DNA of 64,000 nt from Marisa cornuarietis (taxonomy: Eukaryota; Mollusca; Gastropoda; Architaenioglossa; Ampullariidae). Of this stretch, positions 1 to 12,018 are shown in pieces. A program made the position numbers and the translations under genes. Position 1 is the stretch's first letter, and the number at the start of each line of letters is the position of its first letter. Below the pieces are notes generated by a model. It was not told where the DNA came from, ran no database searches, and worked only from the letters and a program-made list of their open reading frames with translations. Where the stretch lies: assembly GCA_004794655.1 (NCBI GenBank), contig SMMW01000522.1, positions 3,410,001 through 3,474,000 of the forward strand. Direction: 5' to 3'.

Positions 1-254
1 CTATGCAATAAAAACGACGATCAGTAGGCCGTGTTTGCTGATGACAAAATTAGCACAGTTCTGAGCCCCTAGTCAGTTTGAAGAAAGTGAATTGTGTCTC
101 TATCCTGTTCTATTGTAACAACTGATGACATCTTACAGAAGGCTCATTTTGACAATCTCAGAATAACTATCGATAATTATTTGATCTAATGAATTTTTCT
201 AGCCCGTAGAGGTTCGCTGCATCGATACTCTACAAAAAATATGTATACTGTTAC

Positions 255-389
255 CGTTTCAACTGCGGCCATGAGCAGATCAACAGCAGTTCCAGTAACC
301 TCTGTCGCTGAAAGTTTTTCGTTAAAAAAGAGCTGGCTCAGGAAGCTTGAAGGATTGTCTTGATCGCCAGGAATCAGCGATGATATTCT
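255..389 (-). CDS. P450 exon 6 (start of I-helix)
   Basis: 45 codons, phase 0/0, acceptor gtggttcatttcag|AGA and donor ACG|GTAACA. It encodes SSFLSQLFFNEKLSATEV then TGTAVDLLMAAVET, matching the P450 I-helix just before the oxygen-binding Thr, which would be the first codon of the next exon beyond the left edge. It is too short to stand out as an open frame by itself. Confidence 0.9.
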
Positions 390-1171
390 CTGAAATGAAC
401 CACATGTTAATTGTGATCTTCCAAGTAACTGACTGATTTACTTTTGTTGAATCCCAGACACTTAATCCCCTAGACTTTTAATCCCCAGACACTTAATCCT
501 CAAAATGAAATTTCAACTAAAAAAATTATGAAGTGAATGAAAAATGTAATTCAAATTCAAATAATTATTTTCATGTAAACATCAAAATAAGTTTGACAAT
601 TAAAATAATACTTAACTTCAACATCTATAACATTAGTCAAAGTTCATGTGAGCTATTAAAGTCAATATTCTTCAACAATATGATATGAAAAGTGTTGATA
701 ATCAATATGACAGGTAAGCTAATGATCGGAGGTACCCTAATTGGGGCGATTGTTACGTCTCATTAGAGTTACCACGCGACACATTTATCTTACTGTTATA
801 ATATTTCAAGTTTACAAAATAGTAGTTTTGAGTGTTGTGTCGCGATTTGGGGGCATTTTTGAGGATTAAGTGTCTGGGGATTAAGCGGCTAGGGATTAAA
901 TGTCTAGGGGATTAAGTGTCGGGGATTAAATGTCTGGAGATTAAGTGTCCGGTCACCACTTTTGTTAGAGATAATCTTTTGTTTAAGAACATCACTGCAG
1001 CCTGCTTCCACATATGTACCACTTGTGCCATTGTCTATGTGCCACTGTGTGATCTAATGCATCATATATATGGGAAAAACCATAGCAGAGCAGAAATAAA
1101 CTATAAACAAGGACATAACTATTACCACAAAAACATTTGAACAGAGAACAACTCTGCCTGCCAATTTATAT

Positions 1172-1204
<33 letters not shown>

Positions 1205-4200
1205 TTCTGTGCTATTCTGGAGAGCTTCTATGATTTGAGCCCTTGTCTGAAAATTGACTCCCAGATATTTTTGAATTTGCAGAATGACTCCAGCTTTGCG
1301 CCTTCATTTGGTGTCCTGCTCATGACTTTAGTGTTGCTTGTCATCAGCTGTCTTTTCTACATTTATCTTAATGCTGCAGAATGTTGATGCCTTTTCAATC
1401 AAAGATATAAGAGAGCTCTTGTTCTTTGCCCACCATCTCACTGACAGTGCAATGGGTCTTGTTTTATGACTTTGAGACAAGTCATCTAGAACTTTTAAAT
1501 TTGTATTTTTTAAGTGTTCTGACAACAATCAGATATTGTACTTTTGCGGCATGAATGATATCATAAGCATCATATATTGGACACACATACACAAGATGAG
1601 ACTCAGCGGCATGAACTAGATAAAATCTGGAATCTGATAAATGGAAACAGTTACTGATCAGCCTCTGTGGCTGATGGACTAGAAAGATCCAACCATTATC
1701 TCTTCCAATACTGTCTACTTGTTCACATGGTTTAACATTAACTATATTATATAACACACACCAATGAAGTCTACCTGATCAAACAATTGCCGCCCAATGC
1801 GCATAACTTCATCAGCGTGTGTCTCAAAGTCAATCCATCTTTTTGTCCGAAAAAATTTGTAAAATGGAAGGTTGTACATGAGAGGTTGCATATGACGAAA
1901 GTAGCTTTGAAGATGAAATATGAAATCCTGTGCTAGACTGCTTGGCTTGTTGTCTAAACAACCAATTCTTTGGTCAAAGAGAAAAGTTCCGAATGCTGGA
2001 ACATAAGAAATGGGGTCAAAACTTCAACACAATTGCTTGACAGAAATGATTCCAAAAACATCTAAATAATAATAATAATAATAATATTGTGAACTTATAA
2101 AATAACATATGGAAACAAACAAGGCTGTGCCTGACAGGCTGAGCTGCTTTGTTCTGCTGCGATTTTTCCATTTCTTGTGCAACGTCTTTGTTTATTTGTA
2201 CCCATAGGTTTCTTTTAGTTACAAGTTGTATTTGCTTCTCTTAAGCTTTCCTTTGTTATTGCTTTACTACTTGTAATTGCCTTGCTTTATGTTTCTTGCG
2301 GGTTTAACTTTTGACGGTTACATTCTACGCCATCTATCTTGGTCGTGATGGTGCATGTTATAAGTTCACATTATCATTATTAAAATAGATATCACACTCT
2401 CTGCGCAGACTAATAATGATAAATGAAAAATATCAGACAGTGGACGGTGCGAAGATACATATAGGCACACCGAACAACATAAAGATGAGGTACAAGAGTA
2501 GAACATAAAGCAATGCATGAAGGTATGAAGGGACATTGGTACCGTAAACGGAGATGGAGAAGGTATGATAAAAATTTGAGCTATTTGACATTGTTTTAGC
2601 AATCAAATAATATATTCCATAGCTCTCTTACATTCCAAAGCCCACTTGAAGACTTCAGCTTCAATTCCACCCACTTCGTTTTTGCTGTCTTTAATTTCAT
2701 GTATTCTTCTCACAAAGTCCTTTGCCACTGAATTAACTGGTGTTGAGAACCGATTTATAGTCTGCAGCTTTAGCATGTGTTTACTCACTGCAGAACGCAG
2801 GTGATGCCACTGTTCCCCTTGCCTGGTGAAAAAAATTTGATGCTTTAGAAAAACGCAGTTTACAAAAAAAAATCTGATGAGCACGACAATAACCTTCTAT
2901 ACTTTTGCACCAGTACTGAAATGTAGAATCTGTTAATGAGCACTTCAAATACTAAATATAAGAACAGATAAGATTTTCCTACATAATTTCCAATATATAC
3001 AGTGTATTATTTATTATTGAATAAATAATCTACTATTGGTGAGGCAAAAAAAAAGTTGACAGACACAAACAATTTATATCACATGAAGCATTCAATATAA
3101 TTGTGCTTCCCCACCAAAGCTGTCAACAGCCAGATCCTGTATGGTTTACAACCATTTAAAGCTAGTCAAATATTACACAGCATAAGTGCAGTCCATAATA
3201 TTTTGCCTTTTAACACTTTTGCCAATTTAGAAGAGCTTGCATCATGTGCATTTATTGTTTGAGACAATAATTCTTTATTCTATTCAGCCTTATGCATAAC
3301 ACTCATATACATTTTTGAAGCAGCCCAGTCAGCAGTGATTATTAAAAAGCGTAATTAAAAGAGTGATAGCTGAGTTGAACAATGTTTTACACAGTCACCT
3401 CCCTGCTGGCCCAGATTTAACCAGCATCAGAAAAGTTACTAGATGCTGTATGAACATTGACCTTTGAGAATGACAGCAGTGGCGTAGAAACCAGGGGGAA
3501 AGGGGCAACTGCCCCCTCGGAAAAGATTCTTAGGGGTCAAGAATATATTTTTGGCCCCAATGGCCCAATGTTCGAGATGTGATTCTTCACAAAGTGTAAA
3601 CATAGTAGAGGGACACAGAGAGAGAGGGAGATACAAATGACAAATATTTATTTACAAGGGTAACAGAATAAGAACAAGTAAACGCTTTTTTACATTTAGC
3701 ACTTGATCTAAACTCTAAAGAAAGGAAAAAGAAACAATACTTTACTACAAAACAAAGGCAGTAATCAAAGAAGACAGGGTTGGGTTTTTTTTTTGGCACA
3801 CCGACATGATAACTGGGTGAGCCATGTACACGTGTGTGTGTGTGTGTGCATGCATGACTGCACTCATGACCTCCTCCTTTTTTTCGTAATGTGTAAGTGT
3901 GACTGTCATTCATGGAGTTTGTCCCCAACCGCCAAGGCCAAGGATCTTCCTTCGCCACTGAACAGCCTTCTACAATACAGTCATCAGGAATCAGAGTTTT
4001 GACATTTCCTGAGATGAGGGTAAGACTGTAAAATAAATGGTGCGGAAAGCTATTAAAGTCTGCAGTGATGCTGGAGTGGATGTTAGTCACCAACATTGCT
4101 ATGGTTCATCGTACAGGAAAAGTAGTCAGAGGAACTCTACTTGTGCTGGTCATGTTTGTTTCCAGGCGCAAGGCAGAAGTGCAACAAAGAGCTGGTGAAA

Positions 4201-6719
4201 TAAAAGTAACCTGAGAAGTAAGCATGACTGATTATATCACTCCTCTTCCCGCCAAGGTGCTCAGTCTTGTCAAGAGATTGGGTTGATGGTTGACAGCAAT
4301 GTGTGCCAAGAAATCTCCAGGAGTTCATCCAGCAGATAATCGTAGCCATCAAGACCTCAGATGACCGCTTCAAGCTGGGGTGAAAGTTTTTCCGCAAAGA
4401 AAAAGTTCCCTGAACTATATGATGTAAGTTCTAAAACGTACATTGGTTGTCTTCTAGAAACCAAGCTATGTAGCTGTAGCGTGATACCAAGACATACGAA
4501 CATAAAAAAGATGGATGATAAAGATTACAGATGTGTTATAAACTGTCTCAACAGTAAATTTTAAATATGGCAGGAGAAAAGTTACAATTATCTGCTTTCC
4601 AGATGGTAAAGCCTAAAACTCAAAAGATAAAAATTGTAAGCGATACGAAGAGAGAATTACGTGTTGACAGCAAACTCAACGGTGTGAGGTCGATATTGCT
4701 ATCAGGATTTTCCGATAAAGGACCCATGTATAATCAGCTAGATCCCAATATTATATCGTTTGTATAAACGAAAGTGATAACTCACAAGCGTCTCGGCGAC
4801 GAGCAAAGCAACTGCTTACAGTGTAAGCTCGAACATGTTTGCCAGGTTTGGAGAAAAGTAAAGCGTAATTGATGCGCATCGCATCATCAGACATCGACTC
4901 CGAAATAGCAGCTGGGGAACCTAAGTGTGAAAATTAGACTCTTGCAAAATATACATTAATAAATCTCCATAAAGCTGTCGTTCATACTGCTTTATTACAG
5001 GCGCAAATCGTTTCAGAAATAGAGAATTGTGTAGAGTGATGTTTTGTCTGTTGCTTTTAAACTCCATCCTGGTGTGTTTGCAAAACCCCCTATACATGTA
5101 TATACTGCAATAATTTAGTAAAGAATAATATTTTTATCACAGCTTTTACAAATAGCCCTTCCGCACACACAACAGAGAGAGAGGGAGGAGAAATAATTTT
5201 CCTTGCATGAAGAGGAGTCTGTCCGCATATCGTAAAATATAAAATTTAAAATATATATAACGTGCAAAAAGACACCGAAATAATCATTGTTGTTTTAAAC
5301 TCAGCCCATATAATTATTAAACTAGGCTGACAGTTGTGCTGAATAATAAAATGTTGTTCATGCGTAAGCTACTGTGCATCTTTGGTTCATGAGTGATAAC
5401 GGCTTTATTCTTCTAAAACGCTCCACCACTTCTCTCTGGTATTTTTCACTCGTTATAAAAGGTGTTGACGAAAGCAGCGGCCGACAAATGTTATCTCCAC
5501 CATCTGCACATTCAAAGCTAGAACAACCGGAAGCATGTTGATCGTTTCTAAATTTAAACAGCTTACTAGCTGCTTTGCGGTCGAAAGGGGTAAAAGGAAT
5601 TCGACGTCAGTCGGTTGCCTCGCAGCCGGGTAACTAATAGAGGAACAACACCTTTTTTCCTATGCACATTTTTTTTTGTTTGCGGTTCTGCAGTGAATGT
5701 ACATTAATAATAACAACAATAATAATTATTATTTAATTAGTACACACATACCTCCACCTGCCGAAGGAGTTCGTGGCATTTACAAGGCTTTTCGTTTGTT
5801 CATCCTTTAGAAATCCGTAAAAGGATAGTGTTGGACACTTATAGGCCTGAACTGTATTCTAAGGCATACAGCAATGTCGACAATAACTTTTATTTACATT
5901 CTATGAGCCGACATGGTCTAAGAACGCTACGCGTATCAACAGCCGATATCAAACCGGAAGTGGTCTACCCTCGACTTGGGTTAAGCTCATATGCATGCAT
6001 AATTTTCCAAAATCATCCAAATCATTGATTCTAAAAGCCACTAACAATTGTCTTGACTCTTGCAATTTGCATACCAGTACAAACGAAGTGTTGATGATGC
6101 TAAACTGTTCATCCTCCACACTTTACTCAAACACCTGGAGAATCCACAAGCTCATGAACGACTGCTGTTTGCTGACTTCTCATCAGCCTTCAACACCATC
6201 CAACCACATATCCTAGCTAGAAGACTCCTCGACGAGTTTTCCTTTGATCATCAGCTAGTGTCATTGATCATTCACTTTTTGGTTGACAGGCAGCAGCGAG
6301 TACTTGTCAATGGTACTTTTTCCGACTTAATCACAACGTGCACCGGCTCACCTCAAGGCTGTGTTTTATCCCCGCTTCTGTTTATTCTCTATACCAACAG
6401 TTGTTGCAGTAACCACGAGAGTCAATATCTCGTCAAATTCTCTGATGACACTGCACTGCACTGCTGTCTCTTCTTAGCGGGCCAGTAGATACCCACGGTG
6501 TAGCTTTGGAAGAATTTATTGCCTGGTGCGATGACAATTTCTTAGAACTTAATGTGAGTAAGACCAAAGAGATGGTTTTTGATTTCCGTCGGAATTCTCC
6601 ACCAAGTCCTGTAAGTGTCATCCACGACAAGGAGGTGGAAATTGTTCCTGTTTTTAAATATGTGGGCACCTGTGGGCACCATCTTCGACAGGCGACTTTG
6701 CTGGGATGTCAACACCCAA

Positions 6720-6807
<88 letters not shown>

Positions 6808-9800
6808 TTATCGAGCTGCCACCGAATTGCCCTCTGGGACAAATAAAGTATTACCTTATCATACACTACGGGCAGTCGACGAGAAGCAAAGCATACGTGT
6901 CTGTCTTGTCATGAACTCGTATCTTTTCTGTCTCGTAAGGAACGTTCCTTGCTTGCCCCTCAAAATTGACGCTGTTATTGTTGTTGATATTATTATTATT
7001 ATTATTATTCATTTATGTTGCTATGAAAAATCTTACAGATTTACTAAAATCTGCGATGACGTTGGCGGGTCGAATCAAATGATTTCGCGGGTCAGATGTT
7101 CCCCACCCCTGTTCTACGGCAAAGCCAAGGCTGTAGTTAAGCTGCACTTAAAGTCCTGTGGCAAGTGAACACAACCCGCCATCAGACACCAGATGGCTGG
7201 TCTAAAACGCCACCAACAGACCTTTATCTTCCGCCTGCGTACTGAACACTGCTGACTGCATGCACACATGTACCGCCTAGGGCAATCATACACCAAAAAC
7301 TCCCCCTGCGAGATGGGCCCCTGAGCATGTCTTGCAGCGCTGTCCATTACACAGACAGATGCGGACAGATACGTGGCCTCAGGAAGCCATACTGGAAGAA
7401 AAGCTCTGAGGCACCAAGGAGAACATGGAATAGATATTCCTCTTCATAACTAGAGAAAAGAAGTGAAAGCTTGAAGTCTAACGGGTATGATCCCTGGAGC
7501 TCAAAGCAAATGCGGGTTAATTTGCATAGAGAACCTATTTTCCATTTCTAGACCATACTAGCTATTGGGGGCACAGTTACTTTTTTTCAGGAAATTTAAC
7601 CTTCATATGTCTATTTTTTATTTTTGTGAGACGTGTGGGAATTCTTTCCATTCCCACTGGGATTTGGCTTTTGGTAACCTACTTGTTTACATCAGATGCT
7701 CTAGATTACAACCACTGGGCATACGAATAGAGCTCAGAGGTAAGGGAAGGGAAGCCTTTTATTTTCAGGCGCATCAATCGTTGAAAGTGTAACTTTGGTC
7801 TTGTCTCAATTTTGGGGTTGACGAACGAGAGACGGATACGTGGACTGAGTGTATGAACTAAGCGGAGATAAATTGGTTAGTGCTTGAGGGACCCCACAGC
7901 TGCGTCAGCAATGTCAAAAGGTTTGTTAGTAAAAGGAAAGCTAACATATTATTTAATTGACTGAAATTCTTCACCATGCTAGCCATGGTTAACCCTCTGA
8001 TCAAAATGGGCGGGGAACTTGATGGACTTGGAAAATCTATGGAAGAAGAATGTTCCGGGGAGAACAGAGCACACTAAACACGAGCTCCATCACGATCCCA
8101 GCCTTCAATAGCTGCACGGAATACAACTCCATTACCAAGAAAGCGACAGCATTGCTTATTTTGCCCAAGATCGAATGACAAGAAAATTAGAGACACTTTT
8201 GTTTGTTGTGGGAGATTTATATGTGGATTTCTTGCAAAGCTTGTATGTGACTAATGTGTTTGCAAGTAATCAGATTTTTTCAGCCTGAATAATCTTGACT
8301 TTTGCGACAATAGCAAAATGTAGGCCCAATCAAAACAATATGTTCTCAATTTTTTTTCTCAGATTTAAAAAGAAAAGTCTGACTTAATCTTGCGATACAA
8401 ACTCTTCGTATCTTTTAGTAACATTACTATGTTTTGATATTGTAATTTGTGGTTTTCGTGTTTTAATAAAATAGGTAATGCATTTTCCCCAAATTGTGCG
8501 CTTTCATCATGAAAATGAATTGCAAATCGTATGGGGTCCAAACATTTGTGGATTATGCTAAAACTTTTACGGCCATAGAGATGGAGAGATGGTTAACAGG
8601 AAAAGAAAAAGGAAGTGCGAAAGACAAGAGTTTTCGTATTGACGGAGACGCAAAAACTCAACCTTTAAGATATACATTATGTGTTTCAGTTAACCTTCAG
8701 CACCCATAATCGGGTAACCTTGAATTTCTCCTGTCCAGCCTGCTTGGCCTATTGGCTCCCCCGCCCAACAAAGTTTTGCAGATAAGGTTGCCTGACCCAT
8801 TCCATAACGTGGATATTTGAAGCAGATGGGTTGTAGGAGAATACTCTGACCACCCAATGTTTGGGATTATAAATCACCAGTTTTTTCTACATAAAAATCT
8901 TCTCCGGTGTTGTGTTGTTTTTTGCGCGACTGCCTAACCACAAAAAAGAATTCATCGTGTTGGTTACATTTAAAGCTCTCAAGAATTTATAATTATAGGC
9001 ACTACACTCCAACCGCTTTCTCATTTTCCAACACTTTTCCGCAGTAACTTATGACCTATTGTGATTGATGAATTGATACCGAAATTCAATTCTTGTTTCA
9101 CTTAAACTATATTGCCGTAAGATATTCATTTACTTTGATATAATATCTCTGTGTCATTGCGTTGTTTAGTTTCCATATTCTTTTGCAAATCAAAAGAAAC
9201 TGACGCTCGCGGACGACATCGGAGTTGCAGTTTGATAAAAGAGGGCGGGCCAATGTCAGAGTACAAAGAAATTACACGAGCAATTCAGAAGATTCGAGAA
9301 GCCCTGATCATAATTACGTGCTCACTCCATGTAAGGATGCACATGAATTTAAAAAAAGAGTAATTTTAAAGGAGTATGACACAAGATATGCACTCCCGCT
9401 TTTGATCGGCGGTGCCACGGCACTGTCAAAAATCTGTAGAGATATTTTCTCAGAACAACGGGATTCAACATAATGATGCAGAAGAGAAGATAGGCAATTA
9501 TCTAATGCATTCCTTCACTTTGGAATTGAGTCTTGAGTTCCTGTGCATGAAATATGTCTAAACGATCTAATTCGGATGCAGATCTTCAACATACGAACCC
9601 CAAACTGTTTAAAATTGTAATAACTTACGAGTTAACAAGCCCAGGTTCTAAATCTCTCTGCTCTCTGTAAAAGACCATTGGCTCCATCTGACGGCGAACT
9701 GGATGACGACCTTCAGATCGTATCACTTTTGCATATTCATCAGGATCACTGATGACAACGGTTTCAATTGGACCAATCTTTTCTTTATACACAGGACCAA

Positions 9801-10201
9801 ACTGGATAGATCGCTGCCTATATGCCTAAAACAGACAAGATACCAAGTTTTTTATTGAAGACAAAACAGGCAATGATTTTTTTTGTATAATCCAATATTT
9901 GTTTTACATGTGACGTTTAACATAAACAGCTTACATTTGCTTGTCGTTATACTTTTGCATATAGAAGGTGAAAGAATAAAATATTATGTATCTTGAAAAA
10001 ACTCACTGCCCCCTTTAAAGGACAGATAATGATACTGAGCAGTGACATGGCAAACCTTAATTTAGAACTGAAACGTTATAATCATGATTTAGCATGCTGT
10101 TGGGTGTAAGAATATGATAAGATAATCTTGCCCACCATAAAGCAACTTTCAGAAGCCTTCAAAAACATCAGTAATCTGCATATACTAATTTTCATTTAAT
10201 T

Positions 10202-10274
<73 letters not shown>

Positions 10275-10664
10275 AGTACAGTAAAAGAAAACAGTTTACG
10301 AACCTCGAACATTTTACTGAATTTCAGACCATCCTTCTTAAAGTAATCAAGAAGTGTACCAATCACTGGAAAGCCTGTAGGGCCAGGAACATGATGGAAT
10401 TGTTTCGTAGATGCATAAGAACCTTCCAAAGCTTTCTCAGCTATGGTCCACTGCTCCGTGAGATTCTCAACAGACATTCGTAATGGGCAGTTCTGTTGGG
10501 GGCGGGTGGAAGACAAAATATATCAATGTAAAATAACTTCATTCAGAGGCAAAACCAATTCGTGGTGATGATAATGAGTTAGGTTATAGACCCTTCTTCT
10601 TTGAGGTATTGTGGACATTGTATAACATTCTATTTAATGAGTATTCGTGGTGGCACTTGACTGA

Positions 10665-10729
<65 letters not shown>

Positions 10730-11409
10730 TTCGTTTCTTACTTTCGTGCGAGCTTTGTTGCTATTTGATTGTTGTAATATATTGTGACACGAAATAAAAC
10801 AACATGTGGAATTTTGAGATGTTTTACATTATGTGGTAACAAAATACCAAATGGAATGTGGGCTATGTTCTGATTTATAAAACAGTAAGTAATAACAAAC
10901 AATTCCAAAAAATTAATAAGGGAGTTTCAAAGAGTTGTCAGTATGCAAAGGCATTATGATATCTCACTTAAAAAATTTAAATTTTAACTGATCCTACATT
11001 TAAGAAAACTAATACAATATGTATAATTGTAAAAAGCAAGTTGAAATATAGTAAGATACGACTTCATCCTAGAGAGAATGTCAATAGGGAAACAAGGATT
11101 AGAGCTACACAGTATGACTGCAGCAATCACCAGTACCACAACACAGTCATACCCGCTCCACCAAACAGACCTTTAGACAATCATGATTCGGAATCGCAAA
11201 TGATCTACGTTCGTTTGCACACAGTATCGCATGTCTACCGAAACTTTCACAATATACACAGTCCTCACCTTTTTGGGGGAAAGGGAATTTGCTTCCAGTA
11301 AACCAGTACTGCGGTTTACAAAGACCGAAGTTTTTAGATTACTTTGACTGAGCCATGCAGGAACTTTCGCGATCAGGAAACAGCGAGGTGTTGTCAAGGT
11401 CAAAGCCAT
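255..11409 (-). CDS. Mitochondrial-clan cytochrome P450, 5' six exons (partial gene model)
   Basis: Predicted membrane-associated mitochondrial monooxygenase of the animal mitochondrial P450 clan (CYP10/12/44/49/301-like), expected to take electrons from adrenodoxin. Six coding exons join in frame: 11409-11269, 10492-10304, 9825-9629, 2822-2632, 1995-1775 and 389-255, giving 358 residues. Seen in order: an Arg/Lys-containing N-terminus poor in acidic residues (residues 1-40, presequence-like); the proline hinge HVPGPTGFPVIG (81-92); the C-helix motif WHHLR (W181-R185) in GEQWHHLRSAV; the region FGTFLFDQRIGCLD after residue 240; and the I-helix start VTGTAVDLLMAAVET (344-358). The K-helix ExxR and the heme Cys loop must lie beyond the left edge. 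All splice sites are GT-AG and all phases agree. Intron 3 is about 6.8 kb. Family members are usually 500-540 residues. I did not assign a CYP subfamily. Confidence 0.9.
449..957. mobile_element. Mutator-like non-autonomous element, copy 1
   Basis: A 509-bp insertion in P450 intron 5, bounded by perfect 9-bp direct repeats ACTTTTGTT at 440-448 and 958-966. The left end carries three monomers with CTTAATCCC or TTTAATCCC and the right end six in inverted orientation (GGGATTAAGTGTC type), finishing CCGGTCACC. The interior matches copy 2 (56003-57101) except for two internal deletions that remove its transposase fragment and a block near the right end. No coding capacity is seen. A 9-bp duplication with long inverted ends points to the Mutator superfamily. 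Confidence 0.85.
958..1774. other. Rest of P450 intron 5
   Basis: Intronic sequence between the Mutator-like element and exon 5. It holds an (AT)n tract at 1178-1203. Two short open frames on the minus strand have no recognisable features. Nothing else seen. Confidence 0.5.
1775..1995 (-). CDS. P450 exon 5 (E to G helix region)
   Basis: The acceptor is cttatgttccag|CATTCGG and the donor GATCAG|GTAGAC. It completes the Ser split from exon 4 and reads FGTFLFDQRIGCLDNKPSS, the mitochondrial-clan segment after helix E, then a hydrophobic stretch FYKFFRTKRWIDFETHADEV. It ends in phase 0. Confidence 0.93.
2080..2382. mobile_element. Small inverted-repeat element (MITE-like)
   Basis: About 300 bp in P450 intron 4 with inverted ends: TAATATTGTGAACTTATAA at the left (to 2100) and its near reverse complement at 2358-2382. 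An (AAT)n tract lies just outside the left end. There is no open frame. Superfamily not assigned. Confidence 0.5.
2632..2822 (-). CDS. P450 exon 4 (C-helix, WxxxR)
   Basis: The acceptor is tttttttcaccag|GCAAGG and the donor GGAAT|GTAAGAG. It encodes QGEQWHHLRSAVSKHML, where WxxxR supplies the C-helix Arg that contacts a heme propionate. The remainder reads EVFKWALE, the usual approach to the D/E-helix. It lies about 6.8 kb from exon 3. Confidence 0.94.
3477..3960. mobile_element. hAT-like non-autonomous element, degraded
   Basis: Starts CAGTGGCGTAGAAACC and ends GGAAGATCCTTCGCCACTG reading toward the right end, so both termini begin CAGTGGCG when read inward, as in many hAT ends. The first 65 bases resemble the element at 30128-30264. 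No matching 8-bp target duplication is found, so these could be the ends of two different insertions. A (GT)n tract is inside. Confidence 0.4.
3961..5819. other. P450 intron 3, no recognised feature
   Basis: Intronic, low-complexity A+T-rich stretches and short open frames only. Nothing recognised on either strand. Confidence 0.5.
6060..6870 (+). pseudogene. Rex1/CR1-like LINE: reverse transcriptase and 3' end
   Basis: 5'-truncated non-LTR retrotransposon in P450 intron 3. The frame at 6060-6488 reads LLFADFSSAFNTIQPHIL (RT palm, D-aromatic block), then TGSPQGCVLSPLLFILYTN and VKFSDDTALH, a variant of the F/YxDD catalytic motif. A frameshift moves the sequence to 6506-6690, WCDDNFLELNVSKTKEMVFD. 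It is interrupted by stops. After a (GT)n tract the 3' end reads CTCTGGGACAAATAAAGTAT, the tail shared with the copies at 21628 and 46937. Inactive remnant. Confidence 0.85.
6724..6802. repeat. (GT)n microsatellite inside LINE 3'UTR
   Basis: About 39 uninterrupted GT units between the LINE coding remnant and its 3' tail. Confidence 0.97.
7160..7450 (+). pseudogene. LINE C-terminal fragment (Jockey/I-like)
   Basis: Frameshifted translation gives LMAGLKRHQQTFIFRLRT-like, then EHVLQRCPLHRQMR and WPQEAILEEKLWG-like segments, the Cys/His region after the RNase H domain of Jockey/I-type LINE ORF2. It has no start and is frameshifted. Confidence 0.5.
7451..9628. other. P450 intron 3, distal part
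   Basis: No exon, repeat family or structured element recognised. Short plus-strand open frames at 8494-8709 and 9151-9473 have no family features. Confidence 0.5.
9629..9825 (-). CDS. P450 exon 3 (beta-1 to B-helix region)
   Basis: The acceptor is cttgtctgttttag|GCA and the donor AACTC|GTAAGT (phase 2). The product contains SIQFGPVYKEKIGP and VVISDPDEYAKVIRSEGRHP, the conserved early P450 segment, followed by EPGLVNS, whose last Ser codon is completed by exon 4. Confidence 0.93.
10203..10275. repeat. (CA)n(TA)n microsatellite
   Basis: About 31 CA units followed by a short TA run, in P450 intron 2 some 30 bp beyond the exon 2 donor. Confidence 0.97.
10304..10492 (-). CDS. P450 exon 2 (proline-rich hinge)
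   Basis: 63 codons in phase 0/0. The acceptor is cgcccccaacag|AAC and the donor GAG|GTTCGT. It holds the hinge FHHVPGPTGFPVIGTLLDYF that precedes the P450 fold. The downstream intron begins beside a (CA)n tract. Confidence 0.92.
10667..10722. repeat. (GT)n microsatellite
   Basis: About 28 GT units in P450 intron 1. Confidence 0.97.
11120..11262 (-). repeat. Short Rex1-like LINE 3'UTR fragment
   Basis: Resembles 21670-21780: both contain CCACCAAACAGAC or CACCAAACAGACTC followed by CATGATTCGG or CATGGTTCAGG and TTCG(C/TTTG)CACACAGTA. Degraded and without coding. It lies in P450 intron 1 directly beside the exon 1 donor. Confidence 0.4.
11269..11409 (-). CDS. P450 exon 1 (start codon and mitochondrial presequence)
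   Basis: Encodes 47 residues starting MALTLTTPRCFLIAKVPAWL and ends in phase 0 at AAAAAG|GTGAGG. The peptide has Arg and Lys but almost no acidic residues over its first 38 positions, as expected for a mitochondrial targeting sequence. It is the first in-frame ATG upstream of the well-supported exon 2. An AG (tttcaatatag) six bases before the ATG could be the acceptor of a 5'UTR intron. Confidence 0.8.
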
Positions 11410-12000
11410 CTTTACCTATATTGAAATAGAATGCCAAAATGAAAATAAAATGGTGATACTTATTTTCGTAATGATCACACTATTCCTGCATCATACATAA
11501 ATGCATCTTTACCTACATCATAAAATAACTATTACAAAAATAATTTTAAGTAATGTTCTGATGAAAGTAACCTTTCTTATACATAACATTTTAATTTTTT
11601 TAAATGAAGGTTTTGCTTGGGCTGTGCTTATTGTTTAGGACGCTAAAGAATGACAAAGCGAAACGACGAGGTTGTCATTCTTCAAGTAGGGGAAGAGGAC
11701 AGCTAAGTAGTTTGAGCACGATGTCGCGGCCGGGATGTACTTGCACTTGGACTTGTGTGACACAGCGTACGTTACGTATGTGGACCAACTGTTAAATGGG
11801 TGCCTGATCCCTTAATGTCTTGGGGAAGGCAAGGCAGCGAGGGAGAGGCGAAAGTCACAAGCCTTGCTAATCTGAACACGAGATAAATTTGTACATACGT
11901 CCTCGGAAATAAAACAGAATGTGAATAAAGCGATTGGTCTGTTAGTGAACTGCCTGCAGTCAGCAGCAGAGTTGATAACTCTTATACTTCTGAAGTAGAT
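11410..12000. other. Upstream of the P450 start codon
   Basis: Should contain the P450 5'UTR and promoter. No TATA box or initiator could be placed with confidence. A 63-codon plus-strand open frame (11604-11795) has no family features. Confidence 0.4.
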
Positions 12001-12018
12001 TATACCGCTTATGATAAT

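Noticed and set aside
449..957. CRISPR-like or telomere-like array (repeated CTTAATCCC)
   Set aside because: Monomers are contiguous, inverted between the two ends, and bounded by 9-bp target duplications in a eukaryotic intron; they are transposon ends.
3587..4096. 169-codon minus-strand open frame
   Set aside because: Includes a GT microsatellite and hAT-like element sequence; composition is not protein-like and no family is recognised.
6615..6914. Poly Cys/Val and poly Thr/His open frames across the GT repeat
   Set aside because: They are translations of the (GT)n microsatellite joined to LINE 3'UTR; the same applies to 10196-10516 beyond the P450 exon and to 10609-10797.
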